The translations under genes and the position numbers were made by a program. The notes beneath the pieces are model-generated. The model was given only the letters and a program-made list of their open reading frames with translations. It was not told where the DNA came from and did not search any database. This document shows positions 38,061 to 48,248 of a DNA stretch of 64,000 nt, in pieces (positions within the stretch are counted from its first letter, which is position 1; each line of letters starts with the position of its first letter). This stretch comes from an uncultured Roseburia sp. Lineage in GTDB: Bacteria; Bacillota; Clostridia; Lachnospirales; Lachnospiraceae. The DNA lies in NCBI GenBank assembly GCA_947647505.1, contig CANSKO010000002.1, positions 1 to 64,000 of the forward strand. The letters run 5' to 3'.

Positions 38061-39717
38061 TAATGTAAAAGCGGGCATGCAGCAGGCGCCCCACAGAAGC
38101 TTGTTCCATGCGCTGGGATTTACGGAAGAAGAGCTGAAAAAACCAATGGTCGGCATTGTAAGCTCTTATAACGAAATCGTTCCGGGGCATATGAATCTCG
38201 ATAAAATTGTAAACGCCGTAAAGCTTGGCGTGGCGGAGGCGGGCGGCGTTCCCGTCGTATTTCCGGCGATTGCAGTCTGCGATGGAATTGCAATGGGGCA
38301 TGTCGGAATGAGATACTCCCTTGTGACAAGGGATCTGATCGCGGATTCCACAGAATGCATGGCGCTGGCGCATCAGTTTGACGCGCTTGTCATGGTTCCA
38401 AACTGCGACAAAAATGTGCCCGGGCTTTTGATGGCGGCGGCAAGAATCAATGTGCCGACCGTATTTGTGTCCGGCGGCCCCATGCTGGCCGGAAAGGTAA
38501 AGGGGAAGAAAACGAGCCTTTCCTCCATGTTTGAAGCCGTGGGCGCTTATGCGGCCGGCACGATGACGGAAGAAGAAGTTCGGGAATACGAGGAGAAGAC
38601 GTGTCCGACCTGTGGTTCGTGTTCCGGCATGTATACGGCGAATTCGATGAACTGCCTGACGGAAGCGCTTGGCATGGGACTGGGCGGCAACGGCACGATT
38701 CCGGCGGTGTATTCGGAGCGCATCCGGCTTGCAAAGCGTGCGGGCATGGCGGTTATGGAACTGTATCGGAACAATGTGCGTCCGCGGGACATTATGACGA
38801 AAGAGGCCGTTTTGAATGCGCTGACAGTGGATATGGCGCTGGGCTGCTCTACAAACAGCATGCTGCATCTTCCGGCGATTGCGCATGAGATCGGCTTTGA
38901 CTTTGATATTAAATTTGCAAATCCAATCAGTGAAAAGACGCCAAACCTCTGCCATCTTGCGCCGGCCGGTCCAACGTATATGGAAGATTTAAATGAGGCC
39001 GGCGGCGTATACGCCGTGATGAAAGAGCTGGCGGACGCAGGCCTTTTGCATCTTGATTGCATGACGGTGACAGGAAAGACGATCGGGGAAGCGATCAAAA
39101 ATGCCGTCAACCGGAATCCGGATGTCATTCGCCCACTCGATCGTCCCTATACGAAGACGGGCGGACTTGCCGTATTAAGCGGCAATCTTGCGCCGGACGG
39201 AAGCGTTGTAAAGCGCTCTGCGGTCGCGCCGGAAATGCTTGTGCATGAAGGGCCGGCCCGGGTGTTTGAATGTGAGGAAGATGCGATTACAGCCATAAAA
39301 GGCGGCAAAATTCATGCGGGAGACGTTGTTGTGATTCGTTACGAAGGTCCAAAAGGCGGACCGGGCATGCGCGAGATGTTAAATCCGACGTCTGCGATCG
39401 CGGGCATGGGGCTTGGCGCTTCCGTGGCATTGATTACGGACGGACGCTTTTCCGGCGCAAGCCGCGGGGCATCGATTGGCCATGTCTCTCCGGAAGCTGC
39501 GGTCGGCGGACCGATTGCGCTGATTGAAGAGGGCGATATCATAAAGATCGATATCCCCAAAATGCGGCTGGACGTTGATCTGACAGACGAGGCGCTTGCG
39601 GAGCGCAGGGCGAAATGGCAGCCGAAAGAGCAGAAGGTAAGCGGGTATCTGGAGCGATATGTCACGATGGTTACGTCTGGAAACCGCGGGGCGATTCTGG
39701 AGAAAGACCCGCGTTAA
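38050..39717 (+). CDS. ilvD: dihydroxy-acid dehydratase
   Basis: [17 protein letters not shown]…[18 protein letters not shown]…[27 protein letters not shown]. Confidence 0.97.
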   Translation: MKSDNVKAGMQQAPHRSLFHALGFTEEELKKPMVGIVSSYNEIVPGHMNLDKIVNAVKLGVAEAGGVPVVFPAIAVCDGIAMGHVGMRYSLVTRDLIADSTECMALAHQFDALVMVPNCDKNVPGLLMAAARINVPTVFVSGGPMLAGKVKGKKTSLSSMFEAVGAYAAGTMTEEEVREYEEKTCPTCGSCSGMYTANSMNCLTEALGMGLGGNGTIPAVYSERIRLAKRAGMAVMELYRNNVRPRDIMTKEAVLNALTVDMALGCSTNSMLHLPAIAHEIGFDFDIKFANPISEKTPNLCHLAPAGPTYMEDLNEAGGVYAVMKELADAGLLHLDCMTVTGKTIGEAIKNAVNRNPDVIRPLDRPYTKTGGLAVLSGNLAPDGSVVKRSAVAPEMLVHEGPARVFECEEDAITAIKGGKIHAGDVVVIRYEGPKGGPGMREMLNPTSAIAGMGLGASVALITDGRFSGASRGASIGHVSPEAAVGGPIALIEEGDIIKIDIPKMRLDVDLTDEALAERRAKWQPKEQKVSGYLERYVTMVTSGNRGAILEKDPR

Positions 39718-39807
39718 GCAGACGCGGCGAGCCGTGTGTGGAGCGGATGAAGCAGAGACGCTTCTTGCATATAGAAGTGAAAACAGAAAGAGAAGAGGGA
39801 GTTTTTC

Positions 39808-41484
39808 ATGCAGTTGACAGGCGCAGAAATCATCATTGCATGTTTAAAAGAGCAGGGCGTAGATACGGTATTCGGGTATCCGGGCGGAGCGATTTTAAAC
39901 GTATATGACGAACTGTATAAGCATAGAGATGAAATAAAGCATATTTTAACGTCCCACGAGCAGGGGGCGAGCCATGCGGCGGACGGATATGCCAGAAGCA
40001 CGGGAAACGTCGGCGTCTGCATGGCGACGAGCGGTCCGGGCGCAACGAATCTTGTAACGGGAATTGCAACCGCCTATATGGATTCCGTGCCGCTTGTGGC
40101 GATTACCTGCAATGTCGGCGTTCCGCTGCTTGGAAAAGACAGCTTTCAGGAGGTGGACATTGCCGGAATTACGACGCCGATTACAAAGCATAATTTTATT
40201 GTAAAGGATATTGAAAAGCTGGCGGATACGATTCGAAGGGCGTTTGCAATCGCGGCAAAGGGGCGTCCCGGTCCGGTTCTGCTTGACATTCCAAAAGACG
40301 TGACGGCGCAGAAATGCGAATATACGCCCGTTATGCAGGAGCGTCCGGCGCGCTTTGCGGCGGAAATTTCCGAGGAAGCGCTGCAGCGGGCCGTGCAAAT
40401 GATTTCAGAGGCGAAACGGCCGTTTGTCTTTGTGGGCGGCGGCGTTTCGATTTCCGGGGCAAGTCAGGAATTAAAGGAATTTGTTGAAACAATCCAGGCT
40501 CCCGTATGCGATTCTCTGATGGGAAAGGGCGCGTTTGACGGGACGGATGCAAGATACACAGGAATGCTTGGCATGCACGGCACAAAAGCGTCTAATCTTG
40601 GCGTAAGCGAGTGCGACCTTTTGATCGCCATAGGCGTGCGGTTTTCCGACCGCGTCATCGGGAACGCGGCAAAATTTGCAAAGCAGGCCCGGATTTTACA
40701 GATTGACATTGATCCGGCCGAAATTAATAAGAATATTCTGGTTGATTTTAGCGTGATTGGCGACGTCAAAGACGTGCTGGGCAGATTAAACGCCCGCCTT
40801 GCGCCGATGGAGCATGGCGAATGGCTGTCTCATATACAGACATACATGGAGAAATACCCGCTGCGCTATCCGGAAACGGGCTTAAACGGGCCGTACCTGA
40901 TTGAGGCCGTCTATCAGATGACAAAAGGCAACGCATTGATTGTGACCGAGGTTGGACAGCATCAGATGTGGGCGGCGCAGTTTTACCGATACAAAAAGCC
41001 GCGTATGTTCTTAACGTCCGGCGGGCTTGGCACAATGGGATACGGGCTTGGCGCGGCAATTGGCGCGCAGGTGGCCAATCCGGACAAAACGGTGATCAAT
41101 ATTGCCGGAGACGGATGCTTTCGGATGAATATGAACGAAATTGCAACGGCCGTAAGGCAGAAGCTGCCGCTTATTGAAATTATCGTCAACAATCATGTGC
41201 TTGGCATGGTGCGGCAGTGGCAGACGTTGTTTTACGGGCAGCGTTATTCGGCGACGCTTTTGGATGACGGCATGGATTACGTGAAGCTGGCGGAAGCGAT
41301 GGGAGCAGTCGGATATCGGGCGACGACGCGGGAGGAATTTGTGGAAGCGATGCAAAAGGCTCTGGCGTCAGACGGTCCCGTCGTGATCGACTGCGTCGTG
41401 GATTCGGACGATAAAGTCTGGCCGATGGTGGCGCCGGGCGCGGCGATTGACGAGGTGTTTACAGAAGAAGATTTACAGCCGTAA
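39808..41484 (+). CDS. ilvB: acetolactate synthase large subunit
   Basis: TGAEIIIACLKEQGVDTVFGYPGGAILNVYDEL…TSGPGATNLVTGIATAYMDSVPL. Confidence 0.96.
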   Translation: MQLTGAEIIIACLKEQGVDTVFGYPGGAILNVYDELYKHRDEIKHILTSHEQGASHAADGYARSTGNVGVCMATSGPGATNLVTGIATAYMDSVPLVAITCNVGVPLLGKDSFQEVDIAGITTPITKHNFIVKDIEKLADTIRRAFAIAAKGRPGPVLLDIPKDVTAQKCEYTPVMQERPARFAAEISEEALQRAVQMISEAKRPFVFVGGGVSISGASQELKEFVETIQAPVCDSLMGKGAFDGTDARYTGMLGMHGTKASNLGVSECDLLIAIGVRFSDRVIGNAAKFAKQARILQIDIDPAEINKNILVDFSVIGDVKDVLGRLNARLAPMEHGEWLSHIQTYMEKYPLRYPETGLNGPYLIEAVYQMTKGNALIVTEVGQHQMWAAQFYRYKKPRMFLTSGGLGTMGYGLGAAIGAQVANPDKTVINIAGDGCFRMNMNEIATAVRQKLPLIEIIVNNHVLGMVRQWQTLFYGQRYSATLLDDGMDYVKLAEAMGAVGYRATTREEFVEAMQKALASDGPVVIDCVVDSDDKVWPMVAPGAAIDEVFTEEDLQP

Positions 41485-41571
41485 AAGAAAATGCGCCTTG
41501 ACAGTTTTTTTAAAAACGATTACAGTATTTTACGGGAACACAGAGGAAAGGATACGAGGAGGTAAAGGAGC

Positions 41572-42654
41572 ATGAGCAGAGTGTATAATTTTTCCGCAGG
41601 TCCGGCCGTTCTGCCGGAAGAGGTGCTGCGGGAAGCGGCAGACGAAATGATGGATTATAAGGGAAGCGGCATGTCCGTTATGGAAATGAGCCATCGTTCC
41701 AAAGTATATGATACGATTATCAAAGAAGCGGAAGCGGATCTGCGCGATCTGATGCACATACCGGATCATTACAAAGTGTTGTTTTTGCAGGGCGGCGCGT
41801 CGCAGCAGTTTGCGATGATTCCAATGAATTTAATGAAGCATAAGAAGGCCGCTTACATTGTAACCGGACAGTGGGCGAAGAAGGCATGGAAAGAGGCGCA
41901 GATTTATGGGGAAGCGGTTGCGGTGGCAACGTCTGAGGATAAGACGTTTTCCTATATTCCGGACTGCTCCGATCTGGATATTCCGGAAGATGCGGACTAT
42001 GTATACATCTGTGAAAACAATACGATTTACGGCACCAAATATAAAGAGCTGCCAAATACGAAGGGCCATGTGCTCGTGGCCGACATATCCTCCTGTTTCT
42101 TATCCGAACCGGTTGACGTGACAAAATACGGCATCCTTTATGGCGGCGTTCAGAAAAATATCGGGCCGGCAGGCGTGGTGATCGTGATTATCCGTGAGGA
42201 TCTGATTACGGAAGATACGCTGCCCGGGACGCCTACCATGTTAAAATATAAGACGCATGCAGATGCGGAATCGCTTTATAATACGCCTCCTGCGTATGGC
42301 ATTTACATCTGCGGCAAGGTATTTCAGTGGCTGAAAAAAATGGGCGGCCTTTCCGTCATGAAGGCGCGCAATGAAGAGAAAGCAAAGATTTTATACGATT
42401 TTCTGGATGAGAGTAAGCTGTTTCGGGGCACCGTCGTAAAAGAAGACCGTTCGCTGATGAACGTGCCGTTTGTCACGGGAAGCGACGAGCTGGACGCACA
42501 ATTTGTCGCAGAAGCAAAGGCGGCGGGGCTGGAAAACTTAAAAGGCCATCGCTCCGTTGGCGGCATGCGGGCGTCGATCTATAATGCCATGCCAAAAGAG
42601 GGCGTAGAAAAGCTGGTTGCCTTTATGCGGGAATTTGAACAGAAGCATTCATAA
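41572..42654 (+). CDS. serC: phosphoserine aminotransferase
   Basis: VYNFSAGPAVLPEEVLREAADEMMDYKGSGMSVMEMSHRS. Confidence 0.97.
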   Translation: MSRVYNFSAGPAVLPEEVLREAADEMMDYKGSGMSVMEMSHRSKVYDTIIKEAEADLRDLMHIPDHYKVLFLQGGASQQFAMIPMNLMKHKKAAYIVTGQWAKKAWKEAQIYGEAVAVATSEDKTFSYIPDCSDLDIPEDADYVYICENNTIYGTKYKELPNTKGHVLVADISSCFLSEPVDVTKYGILYGGVQKNIGPAGVVIVIIREDLITEDTLPGTPTMLKYKTHADAESLYNTPPAYGIYICGKVFQWLKKMGGLSVMKARNEEKAKILYDFLDESKLFRGTVVKEDRSLMNVPFVTGSDELDAQFVAEAKAAGLENLKGHRSVGGMRASIYNAMPKEGVEKLVAFMREFEQKHS

Positions 42655-42689
42655 GAGACAGTACAAAAATTTGGAAAGGAAGAAAAACC

Positions 42690-43853
42690 ATGTTTCAGTA
42701 TACTTGTTTAAATCCGATTGCAGACGTTGGACTGAACCTGTTTTCAGACAGCTATCAGAAGACGGACGATCTGAACGACGCGCAGGCCGTTCTGGTGCGC
42801 AGCGCGTCCATGCATGACCTTGCGTTGCCAAAAGGACTGGAGGCGGTTGCAAGAGCCGGAGCCGGCGTCAATAACATTCCATTGGACGCATGCGCCGAAC
42901 AGGGCATCGTCGTTTTTAATACGCCGGGCGCAAATGCAAACGGCGTAAAAGAGATTGTGATTGCCGGCATGCTTCTGGCGTCCCGCGACATTGTCGGCGG
43001 CATCGAATGGATCAGGGCCAACAAAGACGAGGCGGATATCGCAAAGCTTGCGGAAAAGCAGAAGAAAAATTTTGCCGGATGTGAGATTTCCGGTAAAAAG
43101 CTTGGCGTAATCGGGCTTGGCGCCATCGGCGTTCAGGTTGCCAACGCAGCCATCCATCTTGGCATGGACGTTCTTGGCTATGATCCGTATATTTCCGTCA
43201 GCGCCGCATGGAATTTATCCCGCAGCGTACGGCACATCAGCAATCTGGACGATATCTACAGGGAATGTGATTTTATTACCGTTCATGTTCCGCTGATGGA
43301 TGCGACAAGAGGCATGATCAATCAGGAAGCCGTTTCCAAAATGAAAGACGGCGTTGTGATCTTAAACTTTGCAAGGGATCTGCTGGTAGAAGAGGAAGCG
43401 GTTCTTGCGGCGATTGAAAGCGGCAAGGTAAAGAAATACGTGACGGATTTTGCAAATCCGACGGTTGCCGGCAAAGACGGCGTCATTTTAACGCCGCATC
43501 TTGGGGCGTCTACGGAAGAGTCGGAGGACAACTGTGCGATGATGGCGGTAAGGGAAATCCGGGATTATCTGGAAAACGGCAATATCGTGCATTCCGTCAA
43601 TTTTCCGGACTGTAACATGGGCGGCTGTGACAAGGCCGGCCGCGTGGCGATTCTGCATAAGAACGTAAAAGGCACAATTGCGAAATTCACGACGATTTTT
43701 GGCAATGCGGACATCAACATTGAAGATATGACGAACAAATCCAAAGGAGATTATGCGTATACGCTTTCCGACATCGATACGCCGGTAACGGACGAAGTCG
43801 TTTCGGAGTTAAAGGCAGTCAACGGTGTATTAAAAGTGCGCGTAATTAAATAA
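42690..43853 (+). CDS. serA: D-3-phosphoglycerate dehydrogenase
   Basis: ARAGAGVNNIPLDACAEQGIVVFNTPGANANGVKE…GVIGLGAIGVQVANAA; C-terminal ACT domain. Confidence 0.93.
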   Translation: MFQYTCLNPIADVGLNLFSDSYQKTDDLNDAQAVLVRSASMHDLALPKGLEAVARAGAGVNNIPLDACAEQGIVVFNTPGANANGVKEIVIAGMLLASRDIVGGIEWIRANKDEADIAKLAEKQKKNFAGCEISGKKLGVIGLGAIGVQVANAAIHLGMDVLGYDPYISVSAAWNLSRSVRHISNLDDIYRECDFITVHVPLMDATRGMINQEAVSKMKDGVVILNFARDLLVEEEAVLAAIESGKVKKYVTDFANPTVAGKDGVILTPHLGASTEESEDNCAMMAVREIRDYLENGNIVHSVNFPDCNMGGCDKAGRVAILHKNVKGTIAKFTTIFGNADINIEDMTNKSKGDYAYTLSDIDTPVTDEVVSELKAVNGVLKVRVIK

Positions 43854-43875
43854 AACGAATAAAGAGGAGACAAAA

Positions 43876-45108
43876 ATGGCAGAAATCAGACCATTTCTGT
43901 GTATCCGTCCATCCGAAGGTAAAGCGGCAGACATCGCTGCTTTACCTTATGACGTTTATAACAGAACAGAAGCTAAAGAAGCGGTAAAAGGCAATCCGGA
44001 TTCTTTTTTAAAGATTGACCGGGCAGAAACGCAGTTTGACGATACGGTGGATATGTATGACCCGAAGGTTTATCAGAAAGCGCATGACCTGTTATGGGAT
44101 ATGGTGGAAAAAGGGGATTTTATACAGGAAGACGCGCCCTGCTATTATGTGTATGAGCAGACGATGGACGGCCGCGTACAGACCGGCATCGTGGCCTGTG
44201 CGTCCATTGACGACTATGCGAACGGCGTAATTAAAAAACATGAGAATACGAGAGCGGAAAAAGAAGCGGACCGGATTCGTCATGTGGATGCGTGCAATGC
44301 GCAGACGGGGCCGATTTTTCTGGCTTATCGGGCGAATGCGACAATCCGGGAGGCGGTTCTTGCGGCAAAAGCGACGGAGGCGCTTTATGATTTCGTTTCA
44401 GAAGACGGCATACGGCACCGGGTATTTTGCATTTCAGATGCGGACGAGATCTTAAAAATTCAGGACGCCTTTTCAAAGATCGGGGAAATTTACATAGCGG
44501 ACGGGCATCATCGGGCGGCGTCCGCAGTAAAGGTCGGGCTGATGCGCAGGGAAGCGCACCCGGACTATACGGGGGAAGAAGCGTTTCACTATTTTCTTTC
44601 CGTGCTGTTTCCGGATGAAGAGCTTATGATTTTGGATTATAACCGGGTAGTAAAAGATTTAAGAGGCGATACTCCGGAGGCGTTTCTTTCCAAAGTGAAG
44701 CGGATTTTTGACGTAAAAGAGCTGGGTCAGGCGGAAAGCCCCAAAGAAAAGGGAACGATTTCGATGTATCTGGACGGCGCGTGGTACGCGCTTACGATTC
44801 GGGCGTGCGACAGAAACAACGACCCGGTGGAGGGGCTGGATGTTTCACTTCTGCAAAAGCTGCTGCTTGGGCCTGTGCTTGGCATCGAAGATCCGAAGAC
44901 GGATGCGCGGATTGATTTCGTGGGCGGCATCCGCGGGTTGGAGGAGCTTAAGCGAAGAGCGTCCAGTGACTGTGCGGTGGCGTTTGCCATGTATCCGACC
45001 TCTATTCAGGAATTGTTTGCAGTGGCGGATGCTGGAAAGCTGATGCCGCCGAAATCGACCTGGTTTGAGCCGAAGCTTCGAAGCGGGTTGTTTATTCATG
45101 CGATTTGA
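43876..45108 (+). CDS. DUF1015 family protein
   Basis: IRPFLCIRPSEGKAADIAALPYDVYNRTEA…YIADGHHRAASA; downstream of serC-serA. Confidence 0.9.
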   Translation: MAEIRPFLCIRPSEGKAADIAALPYDVYNRTEAKEAVKGNPDSFLKIDRAETQFDDTVDMYDPKVYQKAHDLLWDMVEKGDFIQEDAPCYYVYEQTMDGRVQTGIVACASIDDYANGVIKKHENTRAEKEADRIRHVDACNAQTGPIFLAYRANATIREAVLAAKATEALYDFVSEDGIRHRVFCISDADEILKIQDAFSKIGEIYIADGHHRAASAVKVGLMRREAHPDYTGEEAFHYFLSVLFPDEELMILDYNRVVKDLRGDTPEAFLSKVKRIFDVKELGQAESPKEKGTISMYLDGAWYALTIRACDRNNDPVEGLDVSLLQKLLLGPVLGIEDPKTDARIDFVGGIRGLEELKRRASSDCAVAFAMYPTSIQELFAVADAGKLMPPKSTWFEPKLRSGLFIHAI

Positions 45109-45115
45109 GGGGATA

Positions 45116-45364
45116 AGCGGACGTCATCGGGCGGCTGCGCGCCAGCGTGCCGCAGCTGCTCCGATGCTTTCCGATGCGAGGCGCTAAGCCGTTTTGCAGC
45201 GTTTTGTAACCGTACGGAACCGTCCCAAAACGCGCCGTCCGGGCGCTTTGGGGCTTCTGCGGACGTCCTGTCCGCAGATTCCTGGTCTGTGTGAAAACGG
45301 CTAAGCGCCTCTGCATCGGAAAGCAAGTCGCGGCTGTCGGCACGCTGGCGCACATCCGTCCGCT
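45116..45364. repeat. large imperfect inverted repeat with internal hairpins
   Basis: Arm 45116-45195 versus reverse complement of 45294-45364 share AGCGGACG, GCGCCAGCGTGCCG, TGCTTTCCGATGC, GAGGCGCT-AGCCGTTTT; internal hairpins GCGTTTTG…CAAAACGC and CTGCGGAC-gtcct-GTCCGCAG. Confidence 0.85.
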
Positions 45365-45479
45365 GACTGTGTTATGGAGGGCGCTTGGACGTTGCCTTAG
45401 GGTGTGCGGACGTGTAGGAGATTATGCAAGGCTATCGATGGGCGGAGCGTTATAAGTAATCTGCGTGAAAGGATTTTTT

Positions 45480-46379
45480 ATGAATAACACGATGGATATT
45501 ACGACGGAGACACGGACGCTTGAGAATTTGGAGCAGGCGGCGGAAACGTTGAAAAATGCGGATTCCGATATGATTCGGGAGTGGCTTGAAAGCCTTGTGC
45601 CGGGGCTTTTGGGGTTTGCATTGCAAATTGTTTTCGCTGTGGTTGTCTATGTGATTGGAAGCCGCTTGATTCGGCTTGCCAGAACGTTTTTGCGGCGCTG
45701 GCTGGAGAAGACGGAAGCGGATATGGGCGTGAGACAGTTTCTGGACGCGCTGCTAAAATGCGTGCTTTATTTTATCTTAATCGTAACGATTCTGACGCTG
45801 TTTGGCGTTACGACGGCCTCTGTCGTGGCGGTCGTTGGCTCTGCGGGCCTTGCGCTTGGTCTTGCGCTGCAGGGCAGCTTGTCTAACTTTGCCGGTGGCG
45901 TTTTGATTTTGATGCTAAAGCCTTTTAAGGTGGGGGATTATATTCGGGAAGATACGCATGGCAACGAAGGAACGGTCGAGGAAATTTCTATTTTTTATAC
46001 AAGGCTTATGACGGCAGAGCATAATACGATCGTGATTCCAAACGGTATGCTGGCAAACAGCAGTCTGACGAATATCACCTATTCCGACATTCGAAGGATT
46101 CATCTGGAAATCGGGATTGCGTATGAGGCGGATCTGAAACTGGCAAAAGCTATTATTCAAAAACAGGCTGAGGCGGAGGTCTGCCGCGTGCCGGAGGAGG
46201 AAGTTTTGGTGTTCGTATCGGAGCTTGGCGCAAGCGAGGTGAAAATCGGGCTGCGCATCTGGGTGAAAACGGATCAGTACTGGGAAGCGAGGTGGCGGCT
46301 GACGGAACAGATCAAGCTGGCCTTGGATGCGGGCGGAATAGAAATTCCGTATCCTAAAATCGACGTGCAGATGCGGTAA
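45480..46379 (+). CDS. MscS-family mechanosensitive ion channel
   Basis: GSAGLALGLALQGSLSNFAGGVLILMLKPFKVGDYI. Confidence 0.93.
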   Translation: MNNTMDITTETRTLENLEQAAETLKNADSDMIREWLESLVPGLLGFALQIVFAVVVYVIGSRLIRLARTFLRRWLEKTEADMGVRQFLDALLKCVLYFILIVTILTLFGVTTASVVAVVGSAGLALGLALQGSLSNFAGGVLILMLKPFKVGDYIREDTHGNEGTVEEISIFYTRLMTAEHNTIVIPNGMLANSSLTNITYSDIRRIHLEIGIAYEADLKLAKAIIQKQAEAEVCRVPEEEVLVFVSELGASEVKIGLRIWVKTDQYWEARWRLTEQIKLALDAGGIEIPYPKIDVQMR

Positions 46380-46524
46380 GCGCCGGACATTTTTGTGTGA
46401 CAGGGCGCATGCGCTTTCATTGTTTTTATGGCAAAAAAGATGCGTTTTATGGCATTTCTCTTATCCGGAAGGAAAAACAGGACGAAACATATGGCAGAGA
46501 GAGTTGGAAACGGAGGAATGCAGC

Positions 46525-47358
46525 ATGTATATTACAGACGCAATCAACGCGCAGTATCTGTTAAAAAAGTATAGCGCTTCATCAGGGAGCAATGTCGGCA
46601 GGAAGACGTTTGCAGACGCCAAAAACCGTCTGGAGCAGGAGAGCGTCGTAGAGGAATATAAAAGAAAGCATCCGCAGGATGCGCGCCATGTGGAGGAGCA
46701 GGTGAAAGCGGGCAGGGCCATACGGCGAAAAAACGGCGTGGACGGCGTGGCAACGGAAGAGATGTCGATGGATGAGTATAAAGCCTATTTCCACGCGCTT
46801 TTGGATACGGTTCCATACGATCCAACCAGAGTAAACGATCAGATGATGCTTACGATTACGGATGCGGGATGGGAGCAGATGAAAAAAGATCCGGATTATG
46901 AAGCATGGATATTGGGCTATTTTGTGGAAGACCGTTCCGTTCGCAATCCATTTTATGGCTGGGGCGGAAACGGGGGAATGTTTTCGATTGAACATTTTGG
47001 CGCTTCCATTGAAGAGCATCATGGGCAGGGCTTTATGAAAGCCGCGCCGGGAAGCAAAACCGATGAGGACGAGGAGTCCTGGTGGACGAAGCGGCATAAG
47101 CGTTCAAAGAAGCTGATGAAAGAGCAGCTTGAACGGGCACAGAAAAGGGATACGCTGAAAAAAGCCGCGGTACAGGAGGCTTACCTGCGTCAGCAGTATG
47201 AAAGCGCGCAGAAGCTGCATCATTTTCTGACGGCGGATGTGCAGACGTCTCCGATGAAGACGATGCCGGAGCGTCCGGATGTTTCGATGGCGATGACGGC
47301 TTATAATGGCATTTTGGATTTATTTGGCAGTCCTGGCGAGAAGGGCGCCGATGCATAA
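46525..47358 (+). CDS. hypothetical protein
   Basis: 277-aa ORF beginning MYITDAINAQYLLKKYS; no family recognised with certainty. Confidence 0.75.
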   Translation: MYITDAINAQYLLKKYSASSGSNVGRKTFADAKNRLEQESVVEEYKRKHPQDARHVEEQVKAGRAIRRKNGVDGVATEEMSMDEYKAYFHALLDTVPYDPTRVNDQMMLTITDAGWEQMKKDPDYEAWILGYFVEDRSVRNPFYGWGGNGGMFSIEHFGASIEEHHGQGFMKAAPGSKTDEDEESWWTKRHKRSKKLMKEQLERAQKRDTLKKAAVQEAYLRQQYESAQKLHHFLTADVQTSPMKTMPERPDVSMAMTAYNGILDLFGSPGEKGADA

Positions 47359-47360
47359 AG

Positions 47361-47999
47361 GTGGTTACAAGAGTGAAGACAAGAGAGGAGGCGCTTGCCT
47401 GTGGACTGTCCTTTCCGGACACGTATCAGGAGGCTCCGTTTCATGATCCAAACTGGCAGCTGGTAAGAGTAAAGGGAAGCCGAAAGGCTTTCCTTTGGAC
47501 GTATGAGAGAAACGGCTGCATCCATTTGAACGTGAAAGTAAAGGAAGAGTGGCGGGACTTCTGGCGCAATGCGTATGCGTCAGTGACGGCGGGGTGGCAT
47601 CAGAATAAGAAACACTGGAACACGATTATTCTCGACGGAACGGTGCCGGATCATGTGATTCGCCGCATGATTGCGGAAAGCTATGACCTTGTGACGGACA
47701 GCCCTTCCAGACGGATTTATGAGGCGGTGAAGCGCATCCCAAAAGGAAAGGTTGCAACGTACGGTCAGATTGCGGAGCTTGCGGGGGATAAAAAAATGGC
47801 GAGAGCCGTTGGAAACGCACTGCATAAGAATCCGGACCCGGAAGGGATTCCGTGCTACCGCGTTGTAAATGCCAGAGGCGAGCTGGCCGGGGAATTTGCG
47901 TTTGGCGGAGAAGGGGCGCAGGCCGCGCTTTTGGAAGCGGATGGGATAGAAGTGACAGACGGCAGAGTGGATCTGAAAAAATATGGCGTGAAGTTTTAG
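47361..47999 (+). CDS. MmcQ/YjbR-like domain fused to methylated-DNA-cysteine methyltransferase domain
   Basis: N-term EEALACGLSFPDTYQEAPFHDPNWQLVRVKGSRKAFLWTYERNGCIHLNVK; C-term RIPKGKVATYGQIAELAG…GIPCYRVVNARGELAG. GTG start. Confidence 0.85.
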   Translation: MVTRVKTREEALACGLSFPDTYQEAPFHDPNWQLVRVKGSRKAFLWTYERNGCIHLNVKVKEEWRDFWRNAYASVTAGWHQNKKHWNTIILDGTVPDHVIRRMIAESYDLVTDSPSRRIYEAVKRIPKGKVATYGQIAELAGDKKMARAVGNALHKNPDPEGIPCYRVVNARGELAGEFAFGGEGAQAALLEADGIEVTDGRVDLKKYGVKF

Positions 48000-48121
48000 A
48001 AAGCAGTCGTAAAAGAGCGCGGCGGCCGAAGGGCTTCGCGCCAGTTTTTTCTTGACGCATTCTTTGCGGGGATGTTACTGTGGGCATACGGAAATGGTTG
48101 TCAGTAGATGGAAAAAGATGC

Positions 48122-48150
48122 TTTACATGCGCTGGAAAATCTGCTATCAT
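48122..48150 (+). promoter_or_regulatory. sigma70/A promoter
   Basis: TTTACA - 17 nt - TATCAT. Confidence 0.55.
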
Positions 48151-48161
48151 AAATACACTTG

Positions 48162-48204
48162 GGGTGTGAAGTCTTTGTATGACAGAAGGACTTTACACCC
48201 TTTT
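48162..48204 (+). terminator. leader hairpin/attenuator-like
   Basis: GGGTGTGAAGTC…GACTTTACACCCTTTT between promoter and CDS. Confidence 0.6.
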
Positions 48205-48248
48205 CATCCATCGTGACAGGGTGCAGGCAGAGATGCCGGGAGGATATT

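Noticed and set aside
37993-38955. 320-aa minus-strand ORF opposite ilvD
   Set aside because: Antisense to a canonical ilvD; His/Arg-rich translation lacking domains.
43915-43955. GGTAAAGCGGCAGACATCGCTGCTTTACC hairpin
   Set aside because: Within the N-terminal coding region of the DUF1015 gene; most likely coincidental.
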